Source: Streptomyces sp. NBC_00569 (GTDB lineage Bacteria > Actinomycetota > Actinomycetes > Streptomycetales > Streptomycetaceae). From it: a DNA stretch of 64,000 nucleotides. Position numbers and translations under genes: made by a program. A model generated the notes under the pieces. That model made no database searches, was not told the origin of the DNA, and was given only the letters and a program-made list of their open reading frames with translations. Location of the stretch: assembly GCF_036345255.1 (NCBI RefSeq), contig NZ_CP107783.1, positions 1,240,001 to 1,304,000 on the forward strand. Direction: 5' to 3'. Below are positions 63,496-64,000 of this stretch, one piece after another (within the stretch, counting starts at the first letter, position 1; every line of letters starts with the position of its first letter).

Positions 63496-64000
63496 TCATC
63501 CGCCGTCCCGCACCGCCACCAGTCCGTTGAAGACCCCCACGTACGCCGTGCCGTCCGGGCCGAGTGTGACCGGGGCCCAGTTGTTGTCGTAGGCGATTCC
63601 CGTGCCCGCCAGTTGCTTCCAGCGGGGCTCGCCCGTGCGGAAGTCGACCGCAGTGAGGTACCAGGCGTCTACGCCAAGGGAGTTGGGGTCCTTCGTGTAG
63701 AAGTACAGAAGGCCGTTCGCGGTGGAGAGTTTGGGGACCGTGGAGGGGGAACGGACCTTGCTCTCCCACACCGTGTCGCAGCCCGAGCCGTCCTTGCGTA
63801 CGTCGACGCGGGTGACTCCGCCGACCACGGAGCGGCCGAAGGTGAGCGAGGTGATGTTCTCGTATCCGTAGTTGTTCTCGACGACGAGGCTGTTGCCGTA
63901 GCTGATCAGGGAGTTGTCGGTCGTGGAGGCACCGGAGCCGAAGACGGGGACCTTGCAGACGAGACGCCGGTCGTCGGGGACGTCGCGGCCGCGGCGGTAG
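63496..64000 (-). CDS. Beta-propeller (PQQ/WD40-like) protein, 5' end off window
   Basis: The frame is open from the right edge to TGA 63496-63498, giving the last ~167 residues. They show propeller-like blades (NGLLYFYTKDPNSLGVDAW, LTAVDFRTGEPRWKQLAG, VTLGPDGTAYVGVFNGLVA) and a Cys pair (VCKVPVFG; GSGCDTVWES). The N-terminus is outside the window, so export signals cannot be checked. Function unknown. Confidence 0.7.
   Translation of the reverse strand, partial: YRRGRDVPDDRRLVCKVPVFGSGASTTDNSLISYGNSLVVENNYGYENITSLTFGRSVVGGVTRVDVRKDGSGCDTVWESKVRSPSTVPKLSTANGLLYFYTKDPNSLGVDAWYLTAVDFRTGEPRWKQLAGTGIAYDNNWAPVTLGPDGTAYVGVFNGLVAVRDGG

Overview
The window is chromosomal DNA of a streptomycete-like actinomycete. 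The evidence is very high GC with strong third-position bias, many GTG starts, several apparently leaderless genes, Streptomyces-typical families (DUF574 methyltransferase, streptogrisin-type protease, SpoIIE-type phosphatase, FUSC and DUF2238 membrane proteins), a perfect CebR-type operator and near absence of TTA codons. No rRNA, tRNA, CRISPR array, IS element or phage was recognised.

Region by region. 1-5.05 kb: a beta-keto-acid cleavage enzyme (BKACE/DUF849, cut by the window edge) behind an AraC regulator, divergent from a TauD-like protein that has lost its iron ligands and an acyl-CoA ligase. 5.3-10 kb: a translationally coupled mini-ORF plus ABC exporter, a DUF2238 membrane protein and a flavin hydroxylase. 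10.2-16.9 kb: a tight operon of GntR/UTRA regulator, diferric-cluster ferredoxin, sulfonate/nitrate-type ABC importer and an AprA-like flavoprotein fused to HEAT repeats. 17-18.7 kb: a pyridoxamine-oxidase-fold protein and an aminoglycoside-phosphotransferase-fold protein.

18.8-20.95 kb holds what I judge the most notable system. A GlpP-family antiterminator gene lies immediately upstream of an MFS transporter. The transporter has its own consensus promoter and a leader of about 160 nt, with a textbook intrinsic terminator and an overlapping, mutually exclusive antiterminator hairpin.

21-30 kb is a degraded accessory region with a plant-polymer flavour: a hydrolase fragment, a secreted NLP-type necrosis-inducing protein, an SGNH esterase, and GH95 fucosidase and GH36 galactosidase fragments meeting head to head at a deletion scar. 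A CebR box sits over the promoter of a secreted serine protease. A methyltransferase and a TetR/TetX-like pair with twin operators follow, then an SH3-like fragment.

30-38.5 kb: an L,D-transpeptidase, then a molybdenum-cofactor/formate-dehydrogenase block (moeA, DUF6457, moaA, fdhF-like, fdhD, LysR). 38.5-45 kb: a stress block (GreA-like factor, small basic protein, a ClpC/ClpL-like AAA+ protein without a visible ClpP-binding loop, divergent Hsp20, PP2C phosphatase, DUF1345). 45-64 kb: FUSC transporter, FlK-like thioesterase, RibD-like reductase, a cytosine-deaminase-like/APC permease operon with its GntR regulator, a GntR-controlled MHS transporter plus PLP decarboxylase sharing a repeated operator, a Baeyer-Villiger monooxygenase/AraC pair, small secreted and hydrolase genes, DUF779, a phosphodiester glycosidase, GalE, and a truncated beta-propeller protein at the right edge.
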